A stretch of 64,000 nt of DNA from Hyalella azteca (lineage: Eukaryota > Arthropoda > Malacostraca > Amphipoda > Hyalellidae), in assembly GCF_000764305.2 (NCBI RefSeq), contig NW_025947668.1, positions 1-64,000 of the forward strand, in the 5' to 3' direction. The position numbers were made by a program, and so were the translations under genes. Within the stretch, counting starts at the first letter, position 1; every line of letters starts with the position of its first letter. The notes below the pieces were generated by a model. The model was not told where the DNA came from and made no database searches. It worked only from the letters and a program-made list of their open reading frames with translations. This document shows positions 25,553-36,655 of the stretch, one piece after another.

Positions 25553-25808
25553 GCCGCAACACGTCTCCGTGCCACAACACGTCCCCGTGCCACAACACGT
25601 CCCCGTGCCCCAACACGTCCCCGTGCCCCAACACGTCCCCGTGCCCCAACACGTCCCCGTGCCCCAACACGTCCCCGTGCCGCAACACGTCCCCGTGCCC
25701 CAACACGTCCCCGTGCCCCAACACGTCCCCGTGCCCCAACACGTCCTCGTGCCCCAACACGTCCCCGTGCCCCAACACGTCCCCGTGCCCCAACACGTCC
25801 CCGTGCCG
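25553..25808. repeat. 18-bp minisatellite
   Basis: About 14 copies of CCGTGCCCCAACACGTCC with few variants. Because 18 is a multiple of three, frames stay open on both strands (RPRAPT, VPQHVP, GTGTCW), which explains the long apparent reading frames here. It is cut off by adapter sequence at 25809. Confidence 0.95.
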
Positions 25809-25827
25809 NGATGTGTATAAGAGACAG
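25809..25827. other. Tn5/Nextera mosaic-end sequence (artefact)
   Basis: GATGTGTATAAGAGACAG preceded by one N is the 19-base mosaic end used in Nextera libraries. It joins two unrelated repeat arrays and marks an untrustworthy assembly join. Confidence 0.93.
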
Positions 25828-25957
25828 CCGCCAGCCTCATCGTCACCCGTGAGTACACGTCCCGCCTCTCCCCCCACCCCGCCAGCCTCATCGTCACCCG
25901 TGAGTACACGTCCCGCCTCTCCCCCCACCCCGCCAGCCTCATCGTCACCCGTGAGTA
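25828..25957 (+). repeat. 51-bp array carrying repeated GTGAGT donors
   Basis: Two and a half copies of a 51-bp unit containing CGCCAGCCTCATCGTCACCC directly followed by GTGAGTAC. The junction looks like an exon end (ASLIVT) plus splice donor, as in the Dscam donor-spanning arrays elsewhere in this window, but the upstream exon is lost at the adapter join. Confidence 0.7.
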
Positions 25958-25974
25958 CCTACACGTACCTGTAC

Positions 25975-26090
25975 TTATTGTACTAAACTCTATTGTATTG
26001 TACCAGTACTGTGCTTATTGTACAAAACTTTTTGTTTTGTACCAGTACTGTACTTATTGTACAAAACTTTTTGTTTTGTACCAGAACTTC
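25975..26090. repeat. 39-bp tandem repeat
   Basis: About two and a half copies of a unit containing TTGTACCAGTACTGTACTTA. Non-coding. Confidence 0.85.
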
Positions 26091-26479
26091 TTGTGCCGAT
26101 CAGCAGGTGCAACTCTGCGTCCATGGATCCACTGTGCATCTTTATACTTTGCAAATATACTTTGCATATTGGACTCTAGCATACGCATATCGGTGTAAAT
26201 TAAGGGGCTTACCAATAATTTTGAATGAATGCTGAGTAACTTTTCATTATTTATGTTAATTCATTGAGAAACGTAATCTTTGAGTTGTTCAAATCATTAC
26301 GCTCGCTACGTAACTCAACACATTTGTTCCTAACTTTTCAAATTAGCGACGTGCTGCAGCTGCTGCATTTAATTTCGCATTGTTTTGTTTAACTTCGTTG
26401 CGAATAAAGAGTTGTAACTTGCGCTCAAATATCGGTTGCTGATGAAAATGTCGATGATAACGATGGTTCTGCTGCTGAT

Positions 26480-27500
26480 GTTGCTGATAACTGACTGTCA
26501 GCATGGCTTTCTTGTCGCTAGATCTTGCACCACTAACCGCTTGTCTCGATGCAGTTTACCTATATTTCGCATTCGACGGTCCAAGTCCTTGAAAATAGAG
26601 AGAAATATGCCCCAATGGATCAGGCATTCAACACAACGTGTCCCATGCCATGTTGTGTCAGTTAACGATACTATTTTGATAATAATCCGTTAATCCTGAC
26701 GCAACGTGCCAGATATTAACGAAACCGCAGGCACAAAAACAGGCCTGCACATCGTCGGCTTTCACAACGTCGGCCTACACAACGTCGACCTACACTTAAC
26801 GTCGACCTACACAACGTCGGACTGCACAACGTCGGCCTGCACAACGCAGACCTGCATAACGTTGGCTGCTTAGCGCAGGCCTGCCTGATTGCCGTACAAT
26901 TAGGACACTCTGCTGGAAGTGTCTGAAGTTGTTGGCACCTCATATTCATACGAAGTTACACTTGTTCCGCAATAAAGATCTTAGCCTTTTGTCAAATATT
27001 TTTACCAGTCCTTTAGAAATATTGCCCTGACAACGGTTAGTGTAACCTGAGAAAATGTGTTAAATACATGCTTGGTAAAAGGTAAATTGGAGATACTGTG
27101 GCGAACAATGGTGCATTCAAGATCTGATTATAAATTGTGCTTTTATTCGAGTGCGAGAGAGTTTATCCCGTTCCAGTTGTCAACGTGAAACTTACTGTAA
27201 ATTCAAGTTCGTTTGATTGTTTTCATGAGTATATATGCCGTAACCCCGTGTGGTAAAATGAATCTCTTTGCTGTCAATGCTGTGAATCTCACGTCGACGT
27301 CGTCCCTGTGACTGCCGCTCAGTTCCTATGATATTTCAGAACAGTGGTCGCCGGTTTTGCCAGAGTCTTGGGAACGCAAATGAAAGCCTAGAATGTCTAA
27401 ATCCATTCCAATTGGAATCTTAAAGGCCAGAGATCCGATAGTTCCTTCATACTTTCGTGTTTATTCAAACTAACAGGAATATTTTAAATTTTTTGTGTTA
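26480..27500. repeat. Segmental duplication block R, copy 2, with RT relic
   Basis: Corresponds to 18530-19500. It opens with a relic reading TDCQHGFLVARSCTTN from the same CR1/Jockey-type family and then diverges into shared non-coding sequence. A 15-bp minisatellite at 26752-26868 has expanded only in this copy. Confidence 0.8.
26752..26868. repeat. 15-bp minisatellite
   Basis: Imperfect copies of ACAACGTCGGCCTAC. It lies inside block R copy 2. The corresponding stretch of copy 1 has a single unit (AGAACGTCGGCCTGCCTG), so this is a local expansion. Confidence 0.85.
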
Positions 27501-27524
27501 TATTTTTTCCAATTGTCATCCTGA

Positions 27525-27804
27525 ATGACAATAACAACAACAAATTTGTCAAATGAAGTGACAAATTTCACAATGGAAGTCAAAGGTGACAAAAGCAGCC
27601 CCGGCAACTATCGCCCTGTCAGTCTGACAAGTGTTATTTGTAAGCTAATGGAATCTGTTGTGAGGGATAGGATTATCGATCACTTGACTGCTCACCATCT
27701 CATATCAGATTGTCAACATGGTTTTATTGCCGGCAGATCCTGCACCACTAACTTATTATCTACGTTGAACGATTGGACTCGCCTGCTGGACGAAAGGGAG
27801 CCAG
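27525..27804 (+). mobile_element. CR1/Jockey-superfamily LINE reverse transcriptase fragment
   Basis: An intact frame reads GDKSSPGNYRPVSLTSVICK, then LMESVVRDRIIDHL, HHLISDCQHGFIAGRSCTTN and LLSTLNDWTRLLDE. These are RT blocks 1 and 2 (NYRPVSLTS and QHGF-x-x-GRSC). The catalytic YxDD block would lie in the assembly gap at 27805-28194. This is the best-preserved member of the family whose relics are at 18355 and 26500. Confidence 0.92.
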
Positions 27805-28194
27805 NNNNNNNNNNNNNNNNNNNNNNNNNNNNNNNNNNNNNNNNNNNNNNNNNNNNNNNNNNNNNNNNNNNNNNNNNNNNNNNNNNNNNNNNNNNNNNNN
27901 NNNNNNNNNNNNNNNNNNNNNNNNNNNNNNNNNNNNNNNNNNNNNNNNNNNNNNNNNNNNNNNNNNNNNNNNNNNNNNNNNNNNNNNNNNNNNNNNNNNN
28001 NNNNNNNNNNNNNNNNNNNNNNNNNNNNNNNNNNNNNNNNNNNNNNNNNNNNNNNNNNNNNNNNNNNNNNNNNNNNNNNNNNNNNNNNNNNNNNNNNNNN
28101 NNNNNNNNNNNNNNNNNNNNNNNNNNNNNNNNNNNNNNNNNNNNNNNNNNNNNNNNNNNNNNNNNNNNNNNNNNNNNNNNNNNNNNNNNNNNNN
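27805..28194. other. Assembly gap (390 N)
   Basis: Run of N inside the LINE. Its length may be only an estimate. The apparent open frames across it have no meaning. Confidence 0.98.
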
Positions 28195-28347
28195 CTTCAA
28201 ACTATCGCCAGTCATGAAAAGATCCGGTCAAATGACACGAGTTTAGATCTATGAACAAGGCACGAAAAGGAAAAGAATCGGCGACAGGCCACATCAGGCC
28301 TACACTTCAGCGCCGACATCACTATGTTATGTTATGTTATGTTATGA
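28195..28347 (+). mobile_element. LINE 3' end with (TATGT)n tail
   Basis: After the gap come a short non-coding 3' end with GAATCGGCGACAGGCC, a small inverted repeat AGGCC...AGGCCT, and a tail of four TATGT units ending at about 28347. Non-LTR elements of several clades end in short tandem repeats instead of poly(A). The GAATCGGCGACAGGCC motif recurs at the 3' end of the SINE at 53525-53765. Confidence 0.75.
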
Positions 28348-28479
28348 AAATTAACAAAAAAATCTTTGCAATAATTTATTCACTCACTTTTGTCCATGAA
28401 GATTGTTAAAGGGGCAAAAGTATTTGGAAGCAATCAGTCAATTAGTCCTTAATATATCTTAGTTTTTAACTAAATTCAT

Positions 28480-28803
28480 CAAACGAAATTCACCAAAATG
28501 AAACTTTGGGAAATAATTTCTCTGAATTTGAGAAATCTGCTTCATTCCATCTTTTATTGGGCGCGTCTTGTGGTCTCCCTAAGAGGAAAATTCCGGCAAG
28601 GCAGGAACCTCCGTCGCAACTACGCGCGATCTGCTGCATAAAAATAACAAACTGCGTCGGCAATCCCGGTGGCGCGATATTCTGCTTCGGTCCAAATTCT
28701 TGCCATATGGAAACTGGAGCGCCAATGCATGGCAATGCCAGACTGGCCTAAAACTGCTAGGCATTTTGGGAGCCGGAATAGAAATGTTCCTATTGCTCTG
28801 CCT
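28480..28803. repeat. Segmental duplication block E, copy 2
   Basis: Closely matches 19555-19860 (MGNNFSE frame included). It is followed immediately at about 28804 by block A. In copy 1 block A lies 2.7 kb upstream of block E instead, so the order is permuted. Confidence 0.88.
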
Positions 28804-30510
28804 TAATCGTCGTGTTTTCTCGTGCACGGTCGACTCACCGGCCGTGATCGCGTCATCCGTGCTTACTTGCCGCTGGTCGTCAACCAAGTCGAACCTTCAG
28901 TTTAAGATTTCATGTTATCATTTGTGGCCTCTTGAAGACTATTACAACTTATAAGCGTTGTATATCATTATGATATCGCTTGAACATATTAGGCACCTAT
29001 TATTATATTGCCGGAGCATACGAAGGACTAATAATTATTATATTGCTTGAACCTATAATGGACTCTTTCTCAGTTATACGACTGAAAAGCTGACGGTTAT
29101 TTTCAGGAACAAATGCGCCAGAGAAATGCACACAGCGATTTATCCCACCCACGCTTGAACAGGCGCGTCGCTTATGCTTTGATCTCTCTAGCTTCGGGAC
29201 AATGCATGCTACCCTCGCATGTAAGCTAGATTATCGGTGGCCGCTGAATATTTGACTGTCGGCCGCCGATATTTGAATTATTTTCAGCATGGTTGTACAA
29301 GATTTATTATTACCTTTACAAGGCGGCATGTCGTCTCCAGCTGCTTCAACGTCTATCAGACAATGTTCGCCCCCATATGACATTGGTTTTAAGTGATTCT
29401 TCATAACTTTTTATGTATATAATGCCGTAGATAGGGTTCTTTTCAAAGGATATCCTAATGACATCCTATAATATGCCTACTTCCTGTGAGACGCTTTTGT
29501 TTTCATGGGTTGCAGTAGTGTTGTAATTTTTAAGCCTTCGGAAATTCCATGATTTCTAAATAATACTTTATTCTCTTGGACATATATTTTTCATAGAAAA
29601 AACGATATCGAGTAGTATGCTAATAAATTCATTTATATGAGCAAATGAGTATGAATTTTACCTAAAAACAGACAATTGGGAAAAGTAAACACAAATTTTG
29701 TCCGCACCTGACGAAATATTGTGAGTTTTTTCTCTATGATACAAATAGCTAAAGTTTGACTGCGTGTGACGTCGCAGGGAAGATATTTGGCTAGATCATC
29801 CTACACTATAATTGGATGGAACTGTAATAAGAGCTGGACTAAGACTATAAGTAGGAGTTCATCAGTCATTATACATATCATATGAGCAGAATGATGAAGT
29901 TTCTTTACATATCATATGAACAGAATAATGAAATTTCTATGCGCTAGCCACTTAATAATTTGATTTTTTAAATCCATACACTTTCCTTGGAGCTCACAAG
30001 TGCGTGGGAGTTTAGAACTTCCATTAGCAGTCGCAACTCAGAGCGACGGCTTAGCAGTTAAACCTTCCCGACCATCTTAAAGGAGATGCGAAATTAAATC
30101 TTTGTACCGAAGGGACATGTCAGAATATATTTTTGTACTGAAGGAACATGCTAAAATAGATATTTTTACCATTTGATTTAATATGCATGAATAAATCTTT
30201 CTACCGATGAACTCAAGGTATAATTGAAGGTCTGCTTTTTTTTATCTGAATTGCCTGAAAATTTGCCCAAAATTATCTATAATATTGAATTGCAGAAGAT
30301 AATTTAAAAATATGAAGAGTTGCATAAAAACTTGAATTAATGCATGATATATTTGGGTTCAGTTTTTAGATTCAGTGAACAAAAGTTGCTATCATCCATG
30401 CAGCGAACTTTGAGTTTCGTTTCCTTCAGTGAACTTGCCTACGTTTTAAAAGTCTTTGCTAACACTGAAGAGCTGGGAACTTGCATCGTGCTTGTCTTCC
30501 GTGCTCCTTA
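28804..30510. repeat. Segmental duplication block A, copy 2, with 0.87-kb extra segment
   Basis: 28804-29087 and 29956-30510 match 16840-17640. The intervening 29088-29955 is absent from copy 1 and has no recognisable coding sequence or inverted ends. It could be an insertion in copy 2 or a deletion in copy 1. Confidence 0.82.
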
Positions 30511-30627
30511 TTTTATGGAAGGGGTGAGTCGCTGATTCTTGCTGATCAAAAAGTGGAGTGTGAAAAATTTACGCTTTCCCTTTACCACGTATTACTGATA
30601 TTCATTATAAAATCTTGAAGTTCTAAA

Positions 30628-31251
30628 TTGAAAGGTTTCATGTGGAAAAACAAAAGAAACCCAAATCTGGGAACAAAACCCCCAGATAGCCAACCGGCAG
30701 CGGCAGGAATGTCCAAGATAAAAGGAAATGAACTTGAACCCTGCCCTTCATCAGCACCAGAGAGAACTACCGCAACAAAGACAAAAATACCTGAAGACAG
30801 AAAAGGAGATTCATTACCAAAACGCAAGCGTCATCAGGCAAAGACATCTGACTATCCTGGAACAAGATCACAAATAGCCCAATCAACAATGGGAAAAACA
30901 AGATTATCAAAAAACCAAATGGATTTAGACCAAATAGCCTGCAGCACGGAAAGTCTTACATCTATAGACTCAAATCCAGAAGGAGTCTTATCCTCTAGCA
31001 ATAGATCATCAAAAACAGACCTGACCTGCAACATGGAACCAAATGACAGACCACCATGCAAAAAGCGTTGTGCACCAACACTAACAGCACCTGAAACCAA
31101 CATTGTATCTACAATAACAACCCCAGAATCCCAGACAGCAAGAAGAAACTCATCAAACCAACAAGATGCTATGGCAGCTCTGCCACAGCCAAGTCAGGAA
31201 TTAACGGAAGCCCAGTCTCGAAACACAGCACAATCAAATATGGCACCTGAC
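30628..31251 (+). mobile_element. Probable LINE ORF1 (gag-like) N-terminal part
   Basis: A 208-codon frame, hydrophilic and rich in Ser, Thr, Lys and Pro (MWKNKRNPNLGTKPPD, LPKRKRHQAKTS), with basic clusters and no known domain. It runs directly into a single N at 31252. About ten bases later an intact RT C-terminal frame begins. Its position and composition fit a disordered ORF1 of an I/Jockey-type retrotransposon, but this is inferred from context. A host gene cannot be ruled out. Confidence 0.5.
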
Positions 31252-31261
31252 NACACTACTC

Positions 31262-31580
31262 CTAGCAAACCAAGCAATCGAATTTGTAACTAATCACCGC
31301 TTCTTAGGCATAATCCTGGATCGCCGACTCACCTTTCGGCAACACATATACGAATTGAAAGAAAGATGCCAACGATCACTCCGACTTCTCACAGTGGTTG
31401 CAGCACACAAATGGGGTGCAGACTATAGAACATTGAGACAGCTTTACATTTCCCTTATACGGTCAAAGCTAGACTATGGTTCATTCCTATTCTGCACAGC
31501 AGCCCCATCCTACCTGATCATACTTGATAGAATTCAATATGCAGCAAGCCGCATCATATTGGGAGCTTTGCGATGTACGC
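31262..31580 (+). mobile_element. Jockey/I-type LINE reverse transcriptase C-terminal fragment
   Basis: Reads LANQAIEFVTNHRFLGIILD, RRLTFRQHIYELKERC and LYISLIRSKLDYGSFLF, then IQYAASRIILGALRCTP. The FLGIILD-x-x-LTF-x-x-HI block follows the RT palm and the LDYG-x-x block follows the thumb in Jockey/I-clade elements. The catalytic RT and endonuclease domains are missing between this and 31251, collapsed at the single N. The 3' side is cut by adapter sequence at 31581. Confidence 0.9.
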
Positions 31581-31618
31581 CTGTCTCTTATACACATCTA
31601 GATGTGTATAAGAGACAG
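31581..31618. other. Nextera junction adapter (artefact)
   Basis: CTGTCTCTTATACACATCT followed by its inverted complement, the 38-base junction sequence made when mate-pair fragments are circularised. It joins LINE sequence to module C; the two sides need not be neighbours in the genome. Confidence 0.97.
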
Positions 31619-32345
31619 GGCGCTCATATCGCGGCCTTCCGCCGTCACTGCGGGTCAGTAATGGGAAGATTATCCTGTGGGGCGCTCATATCGCGGCCTT
31701 CCGCCGTCACTGTGGGTCAGTAATGGGAAAATTATACCATTACTCATTTATTCTCCGAGCATTTCGCTGAGGGAATCCACTTAACATCTCTCCGACAATA
31801 CACGCGACTTTTTTATTGTCTTCTTTCATCTGAGAAAAATTTGCCTGCCTAATATCAACTGACAATCTCCATTACGCTGCATTGAACTGACAGTTGCATT
31901 ACACTGTGTTGATCAATCAACAGTCTGTATTACACCGTATTGAACAACTGACAGTTGCATTACACTGGATTGAACAACACATTACACTGGATTGAACAAC
32001 ATTACACTGGATTGACTGTCTGCAGTTCACTTTTCAACTGCGTTTGTCACCACAAATACTTTTTATCGAACAAGCATAGGTTAAGCCGGCGCTGTGTCAT
32101 TTTTGCCATTGCTTAAGGGAATGTCGTAGAAGTGTTGATTATATTCTATGCGGGACAAGTTGTCGAGGAAAAAATATTTAGCCTTTAAAATATGAGGATG
32201 AGACTAGAAGAGATGAAATTTTGAACAGAGCAGCGATAGTGGTATAGGTACCAGCATACGAAGTACCAGCATATGACGGAGTGATCGTGGCCGGCGACAA
32301 AAAGCAATTTCAGTACTGAACGATGTAACTGTTGATAGTGTTGAC
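31619..32345 (+). repeat. Module C: Ig1-end repeats plus exon-4 relic
   Basis: Two 62-bp units (Ig1 exon end plus GGTCAGT), about 33-bp CAACTGACAG-type repeats (31850-32030), and a degraded exon-4 cassette around 32240-32300 (ACCAGCATACGAAGTACCAG, GTGATCGTGGCCGGCGACA). Same layout as modules A and B. Its placement depends on the adapter join at 31581. Confidence 0.75.
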
Positions 32346-32575
32346 AGGAGCTGCTGCTGCCATCACTGCTGCTGCTGCCATCTCTGCTGCTGCTGCCATC
32401 GCTGCTGCTGCTACCATCGCTGCTGCTGCTACCATCGCTGCTGCTGCTGCCATCGCTGCTGCTGCTACCATCGCTGCTGCTGCTGCCATCGCTGCTGCTG
32501 CCATCGCTGCTGCTGCCATCGCTGCTGCTGCCATCGCTGCTGCTGCTGCCATCGCCGCTGCCACACCTGCTGGAA
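32346..32575. repeat. 12/15-bp GCTGCTGCTGCCATC minisatellite
   Basis: Mixed 12- and 15-base units of GCTGCTGCTRCCATC. All frames stay open, giving poly-Ala (AAAAMA) or Ser-rich SSSDG translations that are by-products of the repeat. It follows the TTGTTGATAGTGTTGACAG of module C, at the place where an exon-4 cassette would start. Confidence 0.92.
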
Positions 32576-35500
32576 GTCTGTAGGTTGTCTAATATAATGC
32601 AAACAAAGCTAGTCAAACTTTTCGCTTTGTCTTTCATTTGACTGAGTCTCTCTTGTCTATTTTTCCCTCTCGTCGGTGGATGTGTAATTAACGACGCTTG
32701 AGTGACGTGGAAATAAAACAATTTCCAAACAAATCCGGCCTCTGGCTTTTATATTTAACATGACGAGAAGTTCCACGTAGGAAAGGCCGCGCTTCCTGGT
32801 GGAAATATCTAACACCATTAGTTCGAAACTCCCTTGATAAATCAATTTAAATAAAAATATTTGCTCTGATTTAAATATTTAAAATAAGAGATGATAGTTG
32901 TCCTTGGATTCCCTCCCACAGAATAAGTTCTGTCTCTGATTTTAGAGCAGGTAACCTCAAGGGAACTAAGCTGTATTTTTGCCCTAGATATTTTACGCGA
33001 CTTCGCATATTTATGCTGATAACGCGTATACTTATGACTTCACGTTTTCGTCGACGAGAAAATGCGCTCTCTGTCACTCACTGCAGTGAGTACTGAGTTA
33101 TATTTTTCACTGACTAAATTTTTTCTTATATTTTATATGAATCCTTTTTAGATTTTTTTATAGCTTAATTTTCTAGCATCGCAGTCATCATTCGATTACT
33201 CGCAATTTGCATTCTATGCGTGTGTGCAATCACATTTTTATTGAATTTAAAAAAAATTATATTGCATACTGAGCTATCATATACAAAAAATCACGCGTGC
33301 TGAATTGAAATCTTTAATAGTCGCGTGAATATTGAGAAATGTTATGCTGATTTTTATATTGTAGCAGTTCATTGATGGTAATTAATGTGATAACATACGC
33401 TCATCATTATGATATAATGCGTAAGTTAGTATTAGTTTGGCATGACCTTCATTAAGATTAACGCGCCAGTTAGCCTGAGCGTAAAAGTGTGTCGTATCTC
33501 AGACACGTACGTAGTTCCTAGTGATAGATTTCTCTCCTGAGTCACTTTAATTATTCCTGGGTCCATAAAGCTCACCATAAATTAACGATGGCCACAATTT
33601 ATCACCTGGAAATGTCATAAACTGGAAATTTACGATCTTGCACCTTCCTTCTCCCAACTCCTGCCGTCGCTGGTATGACCTGGTCGCCATTTTTGTAGGT
33701 TCTCGGGGACTTTAAACGTCACATTTTTGTCTTTGCAAACCTTGAAAGTTATTCAAAAACTGTTGAATTTTATAGCAACTTTTTTCGCAAAATTCAATTT
33801 ATATCGCTCTGTGGAATTGGGTTTCTTCAATAAATATATGATTTCATGTTTTATTAGATTCTTAAAAAAATTAGAGATAACGGTAATCCCATCTCAGTGT
33901 ATGCAGGACTAAAGTACATATAATACTCATTATTTTATTAACGGTAAAGTATTGACTGTGATTGTTTATAAATAACCTCGCTATACCTACTTTTGTTCGC
34001 ATAATCTCTCTTAATCTCTCTTACTTGTGTTGATAGTGCGAAGATCAACTATAGTGTTTTTACCAAATCAAAGGGTCTCGTAAAACCTTAATACCTTCGC
34101 GTATCAACAACCCTAATTGTTGACATAAAGTTGTATCTTAATCCAAAATTGCTAATGAATTTCAATCCAAAATTCAGCACTCTTAGGTCTGCGATTGAAA
34201 CGCAGACGTATGAGTGAAAAGGGTAGGAAAATTTACTTATATTATACGGCTAATAAAAAAATCAAATGCAAAGTTTCGATGATGACACGCGTTCGTGGAA
34301 GTAATTTTCAAAAGCACGAAGCTTTGTAATTTGTAGTCGAGCATAAATTTTACTGCGGTGTTGAGCACGGATTACAGCACCCAATTTCCACAAGACTTAT
34401 CAGGATTTATTCGCTATCCTACAAGGCCTCCTTCCATGTTTACGGTCTCGCCTGATATCAATCAAGTTCTTACGACCGCTGCTCTTTTACGATCCGCCAA
34501 TCCTTCTCTCAGCCAACGACTTACTTATTCATTAAAATCATCTTCTTATGTTAGCACTTCAAGGTAATCACAATTTCACAATCTGTGTTTTGGGCATTAA
34601 CACGGCGGACTAGAGAGATGAGTATCAGTTTCTTCTCTACATTAAAATGAAGTATGAAAGAGGTATGATCAAGTTTCTCTCTACGTTACTATGACGTACG
34701 TATTAAAGAGGCATGATACAGTTCCTCTCCTGTACCTCAATATGGCGTATTGCGGAGATATGATACAAGTCCTCCTCTAAATTAAAATAACGTCATAAAG
34801 ACATAGGTATCAGTTCCTCTTCTAATTTAGCGTTCCTTCACCTCTTAATTGTAGTTCCTTAATTGTCATAGTAATGTGCTTTACCAAAATCAGTTCACAG
34901 TTAATACAGTTCAACTCAATAGGTTCAGAGTTATATCAGTTTAACTTAATATGGTTGCAGTTATTTCAGTAATGCTGTTCATTCAATCAAATCTTGTCAT
35001 GCCCAAACGAAGCCGAATGCAAGCTTCTGCTCACGTTAATGTTTATATATGTAAGAGAAATTAGTTCAATTCCGAGGTCGTGTCGCGTCCGGTAATTTTC
35101 TCACACGATGAGGCTTCCTTCGTTTCCATGTCGGCTGCCATCTTTGATGCCATTTACTAAATAATTAATTCTACGTTTTGGACGTAGATTAGATTAGTCT
35201 ATGAATTAAGTCTACTTTTTGAAAGTAGACTTAAGTCTACGGACGCATCGTCCGTGTGTAATTTATTTGCTCAGCAATTGTTTCCGTTTCTGTCATAATT
35301 TCCATTCCGTTCCTCCCGAAAATGACGGCAAAGCTGCGTTCGCTTCACTGGCACCTTGATAAAAACCACTCGTTTGCTGAAACATCAAACCTTCTCTGTA
35401 AATTTCAGCATCATGAGTTATCTGACTCACGAATTTCAGTTTGCAGGTGGACCTCCAAGCTGATTTTCTTTTGCGTCTTGGTTTCCACTTTACAATTTCC

Positions 35501-36249
35501 CGTTCATAAGTTCCCGCATACAAAATTTCGAATTGGATGCGTCGTGATTCCTTTCCATTTTTGACGTGACGAAGCGAACGTGTCCTCATGCAGATCCATA
35601 GTCGTGTATCAACTGAAATCTTGTTGAACACACGCAAGAGATTTGATTGTTTGCTGGGCCGGTGTGAAGCCTCATTAATATAAATTAATTAATAATAATT
35701 AGAGTCAGCAACCAAGCGTCAGTGTTTAATTATTATGTACATAATTTGGCTCTGAATTTAACAGATTATTTAATTTCATAGAAAAAATGAATAATCAAGC
35801 AACTTCAATCGAATCTCAATGCTTTTTAGCGCTCTACGTGATGTCAGGAACCTTATGTTATTGATTTTCGTATTCATTGAATCATGTCATATTAAATCTT
35901 ATGATCCGTCTCGATTTCCAGTTCAATCTAAAAAATATTAATCAGAGTTCCCTCCCTATTTGCAAGCCACGTCTTGCCATTGCTCAATAATCTTGCTCGA
36001 CAATATCACGCCTCTCACTGAGAGGCAACTGATCGGTCGCCAATTAGTGTCCTTTTGAGGGGTTCAAAAACATGCCTTGTCAGCGCCATCAGCAAGTCCG
36101 CAGGAATCTCCCCGGTCAGCCATGTCTCAAGGATATCTGTGAGCGGATATAATATCACTGGTGTCAGCATAGATGAAAGTGCTGGGAGAAAAGATGTGGT
36201 TAAAAGACCATAGCGACTTCCTGCGTCTCCGAGATATATTGGCGGAAAT
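32576..36249. other. Non-coding stretch
   Basis: No gene recognised. Short open frames up to 114 codons (35293-35637 minus) show no domain. It contains the inverted copy of the 150-bp repeat at 33036-33108 and a perfect hairpin at 35206-35234 (13-bp arms TTAAGTCTACTTT, 3-base loop). 34580-34830 holds loosely repeated TTCCTCTC-type units. Confidence 0.5.
33036..33108 (-). repeat. Dispersed 150-bp palindromic repeat, partial inverted copy
   Basis: Reverse complement of the 5' half of the element at 2455-2608, containing TTTTCGTCGACGAGAAAATG and CTCACTGCAGTGAG. Confidence 0.72.
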
Positions 36250-36408
36250 GACCATAGCCAAAAAATATAACTCAGTACTCACTCTATGTGAGTGACAGAA
36301 AGCGCATTTTCTCGTCGACGAAAGCGTGAAGTCACGGACGGACGGACAGACGGACATGGCGAGCACAATAGTGCATTTTTTCCATAAATGAGAAAATGCG
36401 CTAAAAAT
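36250..36408 (+). repeat. Dispersed 150-bp palindromic repeat, copy 2
   Basis: Same layout as 2455-2608: CTCAGTACTCACT, GCGCATTTTCTCGTCGACGA, the GGACGGACGGACAGAC run and TGAGAAAATGCGCTAAAAA at the end. Confidence 0.75.
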
Positions 36409-36655
36409 GCCAGCCGCGCTGTCAGCTTTTCGGAAACCCCGGTGCATTTCGGCATTCTTGCAGAATTTTTGCCTATTCGCTGATGGACTGGAAGTCGTCA
36501 TACTGCGGCCATGCACTCATCAATCGACTGATGCTTTTCTGAAGAAATCAACAGAGGACGAGCGAGTAGCTCGAACGTCTGCACTGCACTCTACTAACTG
36601 GCGCACAGTCTCAGTGAACTCTCTCTGATGGAACCCTAAGTCTCAGCGAGCTCAC

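Noticed and set aside
25553..25808. Possible CRISPR-like array
   Set aside because: Units are contiguous 18-mers without spacers, in a eukaryotic context.
25496..25948. Open frames of 110-150 codons on both strands (GTGTCW, RPRAPT, VPQHVP repeats)
   Set aside because: They are by-products of 18- and 51-bp units divisible by three and run through adapter sequence and an N.
32185..32721. Ser/Asp-rich 178-codon and Ala-rich frames
   Set aside because: Produced by the GCTGCTGCTGCCATC minisatellite; no start context, splice signals or homologous domain.
34358..34567. Frame reading FPQDLSGFIRYPTRPPSMFT, considered as an Ig exon
   Set aside because: No Cys/Trp Ig pattern and no fitting splice sites.
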